From Chrysaora quinquecirrha (Eukaryota > Cnidaria > Scyphozoa > Semaeostomeae > Pelagiidae), in NCBI GenBank assembly GCA_014526335.1, contig JACTAT010000037.1, positions 1,321,777-1,385,776 on the forward strand: a stretch of DNA of 64,000 nucleotides. Reading direction: 5' to 3'. The notes under the pieces were generated by a model. That model was not told the origin of the DNA. It ran no database searches and saw only the letters and a program-made list of their open reading frames with translations. This document shows positions 45,759 through 56,575 of this stretch, piece by piece. A program made the position numbers and the translations under genes. The stretch's first letter is position 1. Each line of letters begins with the position of its first letter.

Positions 45759-47384
45759 GTGAAGAAGAAATCATCTTTTGGTAAACAGTGTGCAGCTTTT
45801 GGCTGTTATAATTTCTTTTACAAAAGTGATGGTACTCTGACTGGCCTCAACTTCTTTCGTTTTCCTCAAAAGAATCCAGAGAAAAGGTTATGGTGCAGTT
45901 TAATCAAAAGAGTTGATGGTTTGGATGGTTTCAAGGTGACTCTAAGCACAGTTTTGTGTCAAGATCACTTTAAAGATTCACATATCATGCGAGGTCCAAA
46001 TCGTTGGAATTTAGTCCATGGTGCAGTTCCCTCTTTGAAGTTGCACAACATTGATCCCACCAAGAGGGGCAGTAAAGTTAGCCGCAAACCTCCCAAAGAT
46101 CACAGATCTGTCAATGATCAAGAGCGGCAACCTTGTTTTTCTGCCGTATCAGAAGAAATTGATGAATTTGATGATATTTCTTTTGTGGAAAGTGATTCAA
46201 AGTATGTAACGTGTTCCACCCAAACTGATTTTTCTTTTGTTGATAGCCCCATGCTATTAAGCCATAGTGATGACTCTGGTGATTTTATGACTGATCATTG
46301 TTATTTCACTGAACCTGCAAATGAGAATGATCAGAAATGTTATGTCAACATTCAGCAGAAAATTGATGAACTTTCTCTTAAAATTTCACAATTGGATGCT
46401 GATTTATCTGTGGCAAAAAAAGCACTATTCTCAATCGAAAATTTACAAAATGATGATTCTGCAGTCAAGTTCTACACGAGCTTTCAAAATTAGTTTTCAT
46501 TGCAATCTGTCTTTGAGTATTTGGAGCCGAAACTGAAAAACATTTCCTACTGGCGTGGCCCATAGTCTCATGAGGCATCCAAGAAGAAGGTTGAAAGGCA
46601 AGAGTCTGACATTAAGCGTGGCCGTAAACGAGTCCTTTCAAACTTTGAAGCATTTTTACTTGTTTTGATGCGTCTTAAAGTTGGTTTGTTTTTGACTGAT
46701 ATTGGAGACAGATTTGGTATTTCTACTGGCCACGCTTCAAGAATGTTTACCACCTGGATCAACTTCCTATATCATGAATTGCCACTGCTTTTTCCCTTTC
46801 CTCCAAAAGAAATGATTCAGAAACTAATGCCTAAAGAGTTCAAGATATACCCTTCCACAAGATTGATCATTGACTGCACCGAAATCTTCATTGAGGTCCC
46901 ATCATCCATGAAAGCTCAGTCACAAACATGGGCTGAGTATAAGCATCACAATACCTGGAAAGCGCTAGTGGGAATATCTCCTACTGGTGCAATTACATAT
47001 GTATCAAAGCTCTGGTCAGGACGTGTTTGTGACAAAGAAATCACTGAAAAATGTGGCATTTTATCTCTCCTCGAGCCTGGTGACAATGTCATGGCAGACC
47101 GTGGATTTGACATTGCAGATATTCTCCCCATTGGTGTCACCCTCAATATTCCTCCTTTTAAAGGTTCTCATGCACAGCTGACCCCCAAAGAAAGTGAAGA
47201 AACCCCCCGTATATCAGCTGTAATAATCCATGTAGAAAGGGCAATTGGTAGAGTCAAGAACTTTCATATTCTCGATGGTGTTCTACCCTTAACATTATAT
47301 CCAGTTGCTAATCAAATTTTTACAGTCTGTTGCTTGTTAACTAATTTCTTGCCATTTCTTGTAATGTCTTCAGCTCACGAGTAG
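45759..47384 (+). pseudogene. THAP plus IS5/ISL2-like DDE transposase with two in-frame TAG codons
   Basis: One frame runs the whole length, interrupted by TAG at 46491-46493 and 46563-46565. Residues 1-97 form a THAP domain (QCAAFGC, LNFFRFP, LCQDHF, NLVHGAVPSLKL; C2CH zinc ligands), which binds transposon ends. Acidic and coiled-coil segments follow. After the stops come a basic stretch, a helix-turn-helix (TDIGDRFGISTGHASRMFTTW) written here only as its core, and the DDE_Tnp_4 catalytic set: IIDCTEIF (Asp at 46872), MADRGFD (Asp at 47097), HVERAIGRVKN (Glu at 47235). The frame opens at GTG with no ATG upstream in frame, so the initiator is lost or in an earlier exon. All catalytic residues remain. 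Confidence 0.85.
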
Positions 47385-48200
47385 TACATAAATACCTCAT
47401 ATTAGTGATACAAGATACTATAGCAAATTTAGAAGTAAAAAATTATTAAAAAGTAACTAAAGTAACCAAGTAATATGGAATTATGAGCTATAGTGTGAGT
47501 GTAAATATAATTAGTATTATAATTAAACTACAATGTAATTCGGTTTTGATGGAAGAAGAAGCTTAAAATATTTGAAAACGAAAAACAAATAATTCAACTC
47601 TTTTACTTTATGGTCCAATTAAGATTTGATAAGAAAAAAGTTTTATATTTTCTTTGATTTCATGTTCAAATATTTTAAGCTTCTAAATATACCTTTCATC
47701 ATACAGTTGTATATCCCACTGCATAATTTCAATTTTTTTTTAGTATATTTATACAATGAAGTATTAATTAAAAAGCGATTAATGTTACCATAAAATGCTA
47801 TAAGATTACTTTAGATATTACTAAGCTTGAAATAAACAATCATTTTGAGCTATAAAACAATGTGTTTTTGGGTCCCTGAAACCTTTTTTCAGGGTATAGG
47901 TGGATTTTACAGCAGGATCTTTCTACTTCGACAGTGTTTGATTAAAATACTGTTACGTAGATGTAACATTATTTGGATAAAAAATTTGATAAAACTGCTA
48001 TAGTTTTTATATGTATTCTTTCATATTATGTCTCTTTTTGTATATGCTTATATTTTTATCAAAAGATTGTGTTATTATTAACATTTATATCTGAACTCAT
48101 CCTGGAAATAAATTGAATATACAAAAAGCATCAGAAGACAAAAAAGAGTTCCTTATCTCAACTAGTTCACTATTGTTATTGTCTACGTAAATGTAGTTAT
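47385..48200. other. AT-rich gap between convergent transposase and exonuclease genes
   Basis: No frame is convincing. A short inverted pair (aagcttaaaatatttgaaaa at 47560 and its rough complement, caaatattttaagcttc, at 47668) could fold into a hairpin with about a 90-base loop, placed where both convergent transcripts would end. Confidence 0.5.
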
Positions 48201-49440
48201 TTAGGAAGAAAACTTTTCCCAACAACCATGAATATATAATGGAAGTACTTGAGGAAGAATGGATCTCTGGACGAAATCAGCATCGTATTCAATTGATTCG
48301 ATGAATAGTGGCTCATGGTCTCCAAACCACACCACCAGATCCACTCTCTTCAAACCAGAACAAAACATTTAACCTTGAACTTGTAAAAAATAACGATCTT
48401 TCCTTTTAAGATGGATTTTCTCGCCTGTTCTTGTTAGAAAGAAGCTCTTGTCACCAAGGGCAACCTCAAGAGAAGACGAAAACTTTGAAAAAGGGCATTT
48501 GATTTCCAGACCCCAAGAAGTATTACCATGATGAACAATACCATCCAAAGATGCACCCAAGAAAGAAGGAGATTTAGAGATGATAAGACCAGGTTCATCT
48601 ACTGATACATTTTGATAGCCTTGACTTATCAGAGAATCAAGATACAAAGAACAAACATGTGGCTCATATAATTTCCCATGCTGTGTAGCAGCAGAAGTAA
48701 AACTTGAATAGAACATTGATTTCAGCTTTGAAGAGGGCTCAACTGTATTGACTGCAGCTGAGTAAAAATTTGATGCAGTTATTCGATATAGTCTGTGTTG
48801 TTTCCAAGAGTCATTTGTTGATTGACCTCGATTAGATTTTTCAATTTCAGAAATTTGGGATGGGCTGAGGATCATGTGAGACTTGGCATGGTGTTCCATC
48901 ATTTCTTTAAAACTGGAGCAAGATATATCATAATCATTAGTGAAGGGTACAGAATCGCAATCAGCATCATTAGAGACATTTAACTGAACAAACAAATTTT
49001 CAAATGGAGAGTCCAGTGAATTGACTGTTTCAGTTAGGACGGATGTATCACCCAATGACTGTGTCACAGGAATGGGATGAAAGGCAAAAAAACAGCTGTT
49101 GGGTGTTGATGAAGCAAGGGAATTCTTTAACTTTTCAAAATCTGCATCATGCAATTGGCTATCTTTTCCTCTACGGGGATCATTTTGATTTACTTGTGGA
49201 TTTGTTACTACACTATTATCTTTTCCAAATTTTATTTTCTTAATTATAACTTGATCAATTGAAGCAGGAGAGATTTTACTTGATGGGGAAGGAACATTCC
49301 AAGCAGCTAACTTAGATGTGCAAGATACGGGCTCGGGACAGTTCTGATAACCTTTTCTGTTGAAATCCTCCAATGCAAAAAGCACACCACCAACATGATT
49401 ACAGTTTCCAAAACCAGCTACACCGGCACCAGCTACACCG
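48201..49440 (-). pseudogene. YqaJ-type exonuclease with SWIM zinc-finger relic, truncated and interrupted
   Basis: The start is missing: the frame enters from 49440 with GVAGFGNCNHVGGVLFALED, the C-x-H half of a SWIM finger. It then runs open to a TAA at 48369-48371 and on, in the same frame, to 48201. YqaJ core: SWKQHRLYRITASNF, SFLGASLDGIV (Asp), WGLEIKCPFS (E-x-K), and YFLQVQG-stop-MFCSGLKRVDLVVW. These are the PD-(D/E)xK residues of lambda-exonuclease-like recombinases. In ISL2EU-type transposons, as I recall, a YqaJ protein is the second gene beside the DDE transposase, which fits the convergent neighbour. The 5' end is cut off at the junction with repeat copy 2 (49447). Confidence 0.8.
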
Positions 49441-49446
49441 GCACTA

Positions 49447-51380
49447 GCTTTCTTATGAACCGGTTTCTTATTAAAAAAACCTGTATCATATACTCTACGA
49501 AATCAACTCTTAAATAATCTCAGTCAGTCCTCTGTTACTAATTCGCAACATTCAATTTTATTCACCATATCAGTTTCCTCATCCTATGTTGAATTAAAGT
49601 TCTCCAAAAACAGCAACTTCTCTTTGATTTCACTTTCATCAATTTCCCTAAAGCTTTCCGAGATGACTCTGGGAAACACAGTTAACTCTACCTGTTTGCC
49701 GCTCTCTTCTTCAATTTTAAGATGCACTGCAAAACTTTCAGGGCACTTTTTCTTGAGCATTTTTCTTTTGCATTTATCACAAGACAATATTTTTTCTCCT
49801 GGACTCCTGGATAATCAATCAACTTCCGTTTGCAGCCCATGTTAGCACACAGCGCGAACACGTTAACTCCAACCGAAACTATGTTTGGCGATGATAATTT
49901 CTTCAGAAATTTTGACAATACCTCTACCTTTCCCCAATCAACTACAATTGCCTCTCTTTCTACAACCTTAGTAATTCGAGTCGTGGAAAGTCTAATCCCG
50001 TGAAATTTCGTTACACGGATATTTTTTAAATGATAGCTCTTTTCATCCTGGATTTGATCTATTAGATCACCCCAGACTGAAATTATCAAATGCCAAGACG
50101 CATCAGCTAATATCCCATCCCTCACTCTTCCTCCCTCCCTTTCTACACCAATACTCACTTCCCTTTCTTCTTCTTTCCACTTGATTTCTCTGTCAATGTC
50201 AAAAAAACCGCTCACTGTGAATTCCATGATCTCAGCTATACCTAATGGTAATAGCTCTGTATATTTAAATGATAGAGGCTCATCTGGATATTCCAATTTA
50301 CTTCCCGTGTTTTCGCTGAGAAATTGGATCCCCTGTGTAGATTCACTCAGACTACTTTATTTTACAAGGGTTTTCAACTTGGTTTTCTCCATGAACAAAG
50401 TTCGTTTGATAGATCTTGTTTCCATGACTTGTGCTTTTTTCCCAACTTTCTCCCCAACATTAATTTAAACATCAAAATAATTTTTTTTATTTCTCGAGAT
50501 TTTCTTTGTAGAAACATCATTCACATAACCAGCAATAGTGAAACTTCTTTTCTCGGCCATTTTTCTAAAAAAAATGCAACAGGAAAAAATATACCAACAT
50601 GCTCAACCAGCATCTTTACCAATTCTCACCCTATACATCCTCCTACAGTTTTTTTTATCACAACACACTTTTATAACAACATCGAGCCTCCATTTGCCAA
50701 AAATAACAACAATAACAAACATGTACACACTAAAACACTAAAAAAACTAACATAAAAAATAACAAGCAAAAAAATGCGTTTTTACACATAATCTCATCTT
50801 CACAAACCACAACCATACAGTTACCAAATAGAACAATATGCAACACATGCTCTTAGGTGCCTATTTGCTCAGAGGTTGCAATAGGCGGGGAGGGGATTTC
50901 AACTACCGTCCCAATGTAATTGGCGAGGGGTGAGAAGAAATGAGCTCCCACTTTGTTTGACAAACATTGTCTGGAAACTGTTGAAATCCAAGGGGAGGGG
51001 CCCTGTAGTACTTAGTATAGCCTAACAAAATCAATAGTTCTAACCTACAAATTCATTATACAAGTGAAATTTCACACAAAGAATGTGAAACTAACTTAAC
51101 AAAAAAATATCAACATTAATATTAATGCAAACTTAATAAGCTGGCAAGTCCTAATAAGAATGGCAGGATTGGAAATTTTTCAAAAAATTAATTAGCGGGG
51201 GAGGGACAGCAATTAACCACCTAAAAGTACCAAACTCATTTATTCTTCATAGATCTTGTGTACCAGTCTAAATACAGAACAATCTATATTGATAGACATA
51301 TATATGCAACCTTTTCTATATAACCTATACATATATCCCCCAAAATCTACTTAAAACGAAAACATAACTCCGTTTTTTGT
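49447..51380. repeat. 1.93-kb repeated block, copy 2
   Basis: Same content as 43431-45356, with a 12-base in-frame insertion in the RPA-like gene (cctaaagctttc at about 49649). It runs without a gap into copy 3 at 51381, where the text jumps back to the middle of the RPA-like gene. Confidence 0.9.
49584..50425 (-). pseudogene. RPA-like OB-fold / zinc-ribbon protein, copy 2
   Basis: Nearly the same as copy 1, with the same early TAA (50357-50359) and the same A6 frame change (49790-49795). It differs by the 4-codon insertion ESFR in the tail and by several conservative changes. That an in-frame insertion and mostly silent or mild changes accumulated is weak evidence that the frame mattered after duplication. 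Confidence 0.6.
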
Positions 51381-51821
51381 TGAAAGTCTAATCCTGTGAA
51401 ATTTCGTTACACAGATATTTTTTAAATGATAGCTCTTTTCATCCTGGATTTGATCTATTAGATCACCCCAGACTGAAATTATCAAATGCCCAGACGCATC
51501 AGCTAATATCCCATCCCTCACTCTTCCTCCCTCCCTTTCTACACCAATACTCACTTCCCTTTCTTCTTCTTTCCATTTGATTTCTCTGTCAATGTCAAAA
51601 AAACCGCTCACTGTGAATTCCATGATCTCAGCTATACCTAATGGTAATAGCTCTGTATATTTAAATGATAGAGGCTCATCTGGATATTCCAATTCACTTC
51701 CCGTGTTTTCGCTGAGAAATTGGATCCCCTGTGTAGATTCACTCAGATTACTTTATTTTACAAGGGTTTTCAACTCGGTTTTCTCCATGAACAAAGTTCG
51801 TTTGATAGATCTTGTTTCCAT
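51381..51821 (-). pseudogene. RPA-like gene, truncated copy 3
   Basis: The OB-fold part is present up to the IRLS motif and is then cut at the sub-repeat junction, so the second OB segment and the zinc ribbon are missing. The early TAA is conserved. Confidence 0.75.
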
Positions 51822-52780
51822 GACTCGTGATTTTTTCCCAACTTTCTCCCCAACATTAATTTAAACGTCAAAATAATTTTTTTTATTTCTCGAGATTTTC
51901 TTTGTAGAAACATCATTCACATAACCAGCAATAGTGAAACTTCTTTTCTCGGCCATTTTTCCAAAAAAAAAATGCAACAGGAAAAAATATACCAACATGC
52001 TCAACCAGCATCTTTACCAATTCTCACCCTATACATCCTCCTACAGTCTTTTTTATCACAACACACTTTTATAACAACATCGAGCCTCCATTTGCCAAAA
52101 ATAACAACAATAACAAACATGTACACACTAAAACACTAAAAAAACTAACATAAAAAATAACAACCAAAAAAATGCGTTTTTACACATAATCTCATCTTCA
52201 CAAACCACAACCATACAGTTACCAAATAGAACAATATGCAACACATGCTCTTAGGTTCCTATTTGCTCAGAGGTTGCAATAGGCGGGGGAGGGGATTTCA
52301 ACTACCGTCCCAATGTAATTGGCGAGGGGTGAGAAGAAATGAGCTCCCACTTTGTTTGACAAACATTGTCTGGAAACTGTTGAAATCCAAGGGGAGGGGC
52401 CCTGTAGTACTTAGTATAGCCTAACAAAATCAATAGTTCTAACCTACAAATTCATTATATAAGTGAAATTTCACACAAAGAATGTGAAACTAACTTAACA
52501 AAAAAATATCAACATTAATATTAATGCAAACTTAATAAGCTGGCAAGTCCTAATAAGAATGGCAGGATTGGAAATTTTTCAAAAAATTAATTAGCGGGGG
52601 AGGGACAGCAATTAACCACCTGAAAGTACCAAACTCATTTATTCTTCATAGAAACTTGTGTACCAGTCTAAATACAAAACAATCTATATTGATAGACATA
52701 TATATGCAACCTTTTCTATATAACCTATACATATATCCCCCAAAATCTACTGAAAACGAAAACATAACTCTGTTTTTTGT
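51381..52780. repeat. 1,400-bp tandem sub-repeat, copy 3
   Basis: Begins 'tgaaagtctaatcctgtg' and ends at the same text 1,400 bases on. It carries only the N-terminal part of the RPA-like gene (ATG at 51821, coding text to about 51381) plus the non-coding half of the block. Confidence 0.9.
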
Positions 52781-53221
52781 TGAAAGTCTAATCCTGTGAA
52801 ATTTCGTTACACAGATATTTTTTAAATGATAGCTCTTTTCATCCTGGATTTGATCTATTAGATCACCCCAGACTGAAATTATCAAATGCCCAGACGCATC
52901 AGCTAATATCCCATCCCTCACTCTTCCTCCCTCCCTTTCTACACCAATACTCACTTCCCTTTCTTCTTCTTTCCATTTGATTTCTCTGTCAATGTCAAAA
53001 AAACCGCTCACTGTGAATTCCATGATCTCAGCTATACCTAATGGTAATAGCTCTGTATATTTAAATGATAGTGGCTCATCTGGATATTCCAATTTACTTC
53101 CCGTGTTTTTGCTGAGAAATTGGATCCCCTGTGTAGATTCACTCAGATTACTTTATTTTACAAGGGTTTTCAACTCGGTTTTCTCCATGAACAAAGTTCG
53201 TTTGATAGATCTTGTTTCCAT
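52781..53221 (-). pseudogene. RPA-like gene, truncated copy 4
   Basis: Same truncation as copy 3. The open frame continues by chance into non-coding text to 52646. Confidence 0.75.
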
Positions 53222-54139
53222 GACTTGTGCTTTTTTCCCAACTTTCTCCCCAACATTAATTTAAACATCAAAAGAATTTTTTTTATTTCTCGAGATTTTC
53301 TTTATAGAAACATCATTCACATAACCAGCAATAGTGAAACTTCTTTTCTCGGCCATTTTTCTAAAAAAAATGCAACAGGAAAAAATATACCAACATGCTC
53401 AACCAGCATCTTTACCAATTCTCACCCTATACATCCTCATACAGTCTTTTGTATCACAACACACTTTTATAACAACATCGAGCCTCCATTTCCCAAAAAT
53501 AACAACAATAACAAACATGTACACACTAAAACACTAAAAAAACTAACATAAAAAATAATAAGCAAAAAAATGCGTTTTTACACATAATCTCATCTTCACA
53601 AACCACAACCATACAGTTACCAAATAGAACAATATGCAACACATGCTCTTAGGTGCCTATTTGCTCAGAGGTTGCAATAGGCGGGGGAGGGGATTTCAAC
53701 TACCGTCCCAATGTAATTGGCGACAGGTGAGAAGAAATGAGCTCCCACTTTGTTTGACAAACATTGTCTGGAAACTGTTGAAATCCAAGGGGAGGGGCCC
53801 TGTAGTACTTAGTATAGCCTAACAAAATCCATAGTTCTAACCAACAAATTCATTATACAAGTGAAATTTCACACAAAGAATGTGAAACTAACTTAACAAA
53901 AAAATATCAACATTAATATTAATGCAAACTTAATAAGCTGGCGAGTCCTAATAAGAATGGCAGGATTGGAAATTTTTCAAAAAATTAATTAGCGGGGGAG
54001 GGACGGTAATTAACCACCTAAAAGTACCAAACTCATTTATTCTTCATAGAAACTTGTGTACCAGTCTAAATACAGAACAATCTATATTGATAGACATATA
54101 TATGCAACCTTTTCTATATAACCTATACATATATCCCCC
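52781..54139. repeat. 1,400-bp tandem sub-repeat, copy 4 (end of block)
   Basis: Matches copy 3 to 'catatatccccc' at 54139, then stops; the last 40 bases of the period are absent. Confidence 0.9.
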
Positions 54140-54142
54140 TTA

Positions 54143-54255
54143 ACTGGTACACACGTTGAGAGCACATTGATTTTGTATGGGAGCACACCTTAAATTTGGC
54201 ATGGCATTGGTGTGCTCCTTTCGCTGCCTTTCAAATGTGTTCAACGTGGTACCAG
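54143..54255. repeat. Nested inverted repeat (possible short hairpin element)
   Basis: Outer arms: ctggtacacacgttga (54144-54159) and tcaacgtggtaccag (54241-54255). Inner arms: ggagcacacc (54180-54189) and ggtgtgctcc (54209-54218). It sits directly at the right border of the repeated block. Confidence 0.55.
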
Positions 54256-55117
54256 AGAGAGTGAGAGATCATTGGCATGGTTTTCTTTTGTTCTTTAGTT
54301 TGTTGCTTTTAGTTCGTTGCTTTCATTCAATGCAATTCAATGTATTCAAATGTCCATTACAACATGACTCCCTCGCTAGATTCTGATGTCCTCATCAGTT
54401 TAATATTTTTCATAATCATAATCTATAATCTGAATATCAAGAATAAAATTTCTACTTCATACTCAATAGTCAATATCAATAATCAATTTCCAATAATTCA
54501 ATATTCAACAATAATATTCGTAATAACCAATACTCAATATTTAAGACTATTTAATATTCAATGTTTAATTCTCAATATTTGATATTCAGATGTCTAAAAT
54601 TTGTTTACGATACTCTAGCGAAACTATGGAAGTAAATAGGAGGGAAGTATATATGTGTATGGTTATAAATTTACGTTTACATGCCTAGACAACCCAAGAA
54701 GAAGATCTATAAGAACTATTAAGGGAGGTGTACTTAAGATATAACTAGAGGAGTTAAAAACGAGCCCTAAAAGAAGAGAAGCAAAGCAGAATCAGCTAAG
54801 AGTGTTAGAGCAAGGAAAATTTTTATTGAAGGAATAATATGATAATTTTAAATAAAATGAATAAAATGTGAGTAAAATCATGATAATAAATCATGCAACA
54901 ATAATAATCAACTATCATATAATGATAATAAACTAGGAATGGAAATGTATATGTATGAATAAGTAGTGAATAAATATAAATATAAGAGTGCTAAATGTAA
55001 AATGCTAATTGTAATGAATAGAAGGAGATGCATAGGTAGAAAAGTGAAAAGCAGTGCATGGTGAAGGTAAAATAAAAAAAAATTAAAAAGCAAATAAGAA
55101 AAAAAAATGTTGTAAAA
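54256..55117. other. AT-rich non-coding stretch
   Basis: Dominated by low-complexity text such as 'caatattcaataat'. Nothing resembling a gene. Confidence 0.6.
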
Positions 55118-55375
55118 TTAGACGTTTGTGTCGACTTGCGGTTCCACATCTGGGTCGATGGGAAGGCCACATTCCAAACAAGGCGGTTCTGTGGGAACAG
55201 AATCTGCACGGACAGGCTGTTGACGAGCGGCCAAACGCTTCAAAACAGAGCAACCATTACGGCGAAAGCAAGCGAAAAGAAGAGAGAAAATGAGCAGTAA
55301 AACAATTGCCCATAAGACAACTGTACCAACGTTGCCAAAAATGCGATGAAACAGTGAAGTGGTGCCTTTAGTCAT
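55118..55375 (-). CDS. Small single-pass membrane protein (85 aa), possibly the anchor of an old envelope gene
   Basis: ATG start at 55375. Residues 15-37 form one strong membrane segment (VGTVVLWAIVLLLIFSLLFA at its core), followed by a basic stretch (RR, KR, ARQ) and an acidic Cys-containing tail (PCLECGLPIDPD). In other frames just upstream (55380-55590) there is text with FEGLGDF and glycine/serine-rich segments. The whole resembles the C-terminal anchor of a retroelement Env-like protein. It lies next to a Gypsy reverse-transcriptase scrap on the same strand. Only the membrane segment is certain; origin is inference and the gene is not intact. Confidence 0.35.
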   Translation of the reverse strand: MTKGTTSLFHRIFGNVGTVVLWAIVLLLIFSLLFACFRRNGCSVLKRLAARQQPVRADSVPTEPPCLECGLPIDPDVEPQVDTNV

Positions 55376-55589
55376 GTCTTGATGACATGTCCACCAGCTT
55401 CGAATAAGGTAGCGGTCGAATTAGACATACCCTTGGCAAATTAAAGACTAAAGTCTCCAAGACCTTCGAAACTTTCATGCAAACCCTCGCCAGCTGCGGT
55501 TACAAGTTTCGAGCCACCTTTTGGCTAGAGCGGAAACGGCTGTTTTTACCCAACGAAGACACAGAGGTACCAAGACCTTCAAAACCAAT

Positions 55590-55722
55590 GTAATTTTACA
55601 TGAATCTGGAGAAAATAGCACCAGGAGTAATGAGGTGTCCCAGAAAAGGAACTTCTTGAAGTCCAAACTGACATTTAGATGGTTTAAGTTTGATGTTGGC
55701 ATCACACAGGTGATTGAAAACT
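55590..55722 (-). pseudogene. Ty3/Gypsy reverse-transcriptase thumb fragment
   Basis: The - strand reads LCDANIKLKPSKCQFGLQEV, then PFLGHLITPGAIF before a stop. This is the 'L-KLKPSKCQF-V-FLGH-IS-G' signature of Gypsy reverse transcriptases. The rest of pol is absent. Confidence 0.75.
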
Positions 55723-55754
55723 GCCACTAAATTAGAAAGGGATATTCTAATTTA

Positions 55755-56417
55755 GGGAGGGAAACCGCCCTTAATTGAAACCGCCCCTTGTGAAACCACC
55801 TCCACTTCTGAAACATGTCTTCCTTCCAATGATGGTACGAATGCGTGCACGTATTTAGCGCTGGGAATCATCGATGCTCTATCAGTCCAAGGAGAATTGC
55901 TTACAGCTAACAATTTGCAAGGTGTTTCCGGGGTAATGGAAGATGTAATCACAAACTTTCCTGCAAGGTTTAATCAATTTCGGGATGTGACAAAGAAAGC
56001 TGACCTATATGAAGCCTATGGTCTGTTGAATGACAATAAACTCTTGAACAATAATTTCTGCTTAGAAGAAAAACTGGTTGATAATCAACATGCATACAGC
56101 ACAGAACTTCAAATGGCATTTGTAGAACATATACAGAAAGTGCAGAAAAAATCTGAGTTGCTACTCAGACCTGTTTTCGGGGTTTTTCAAGCAGACATCT
56201 ACGTTTTTTCGCTAGCTGTCACTTCATCTGCTGCATTCTACGCATTTGAAACTCACCCAATATGTGAAGACCTTGGTGGCAATGGCAACGGTGTGTTGGT
56301 AAAGACGAAAACAGCCACAGGACTGTTTCAGTGAATATCAAGAAGGGTCTACAGTTCTGGTGTCAATCAATTGTGCACACTGTACTTGAGCAGCGTAGAA
56401 ATGGCAAATCTTGAACG
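55755..56417 (+). pseudogene. MULE-fusion gene, exon 1: cysteine-peptidase-like domain
   Basis: Open from about 55755 with SNDGTNACTYLALGIID (candidate Cys nucleophile in GTNACTYL), later an ADIYVFSLAV strand, then FETHPICEDLGGNGNGVLV (candidate His). The Cys ... His order, with a strand before the His, suggests a papain-like fold. This is inference, as I cannot name the family. A TGA at 56332-56334 interrupts (GLFQ-stop-ISRRVYSSGVN), probably a Trp codon changed. The exon ends at 56417 with GTGTGT. No ATG was found at the left edge, so an upstream exon is likely. Confidence 0.55.
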
Positions 56418-56575
56418 GTGTGTTAGTTAACGTTTCAATTTTCGTTTCCACAATTTAACTTAAATTTGGCGAATTTGAGGAATTTGGGGACTTTTTACTT
56501 CTCTTGTGATGTTGGGACATCTTGAAAGAACTGGAAAGATTTGATCACTTGTTAGTTTAACTTTCATTGCTATAG

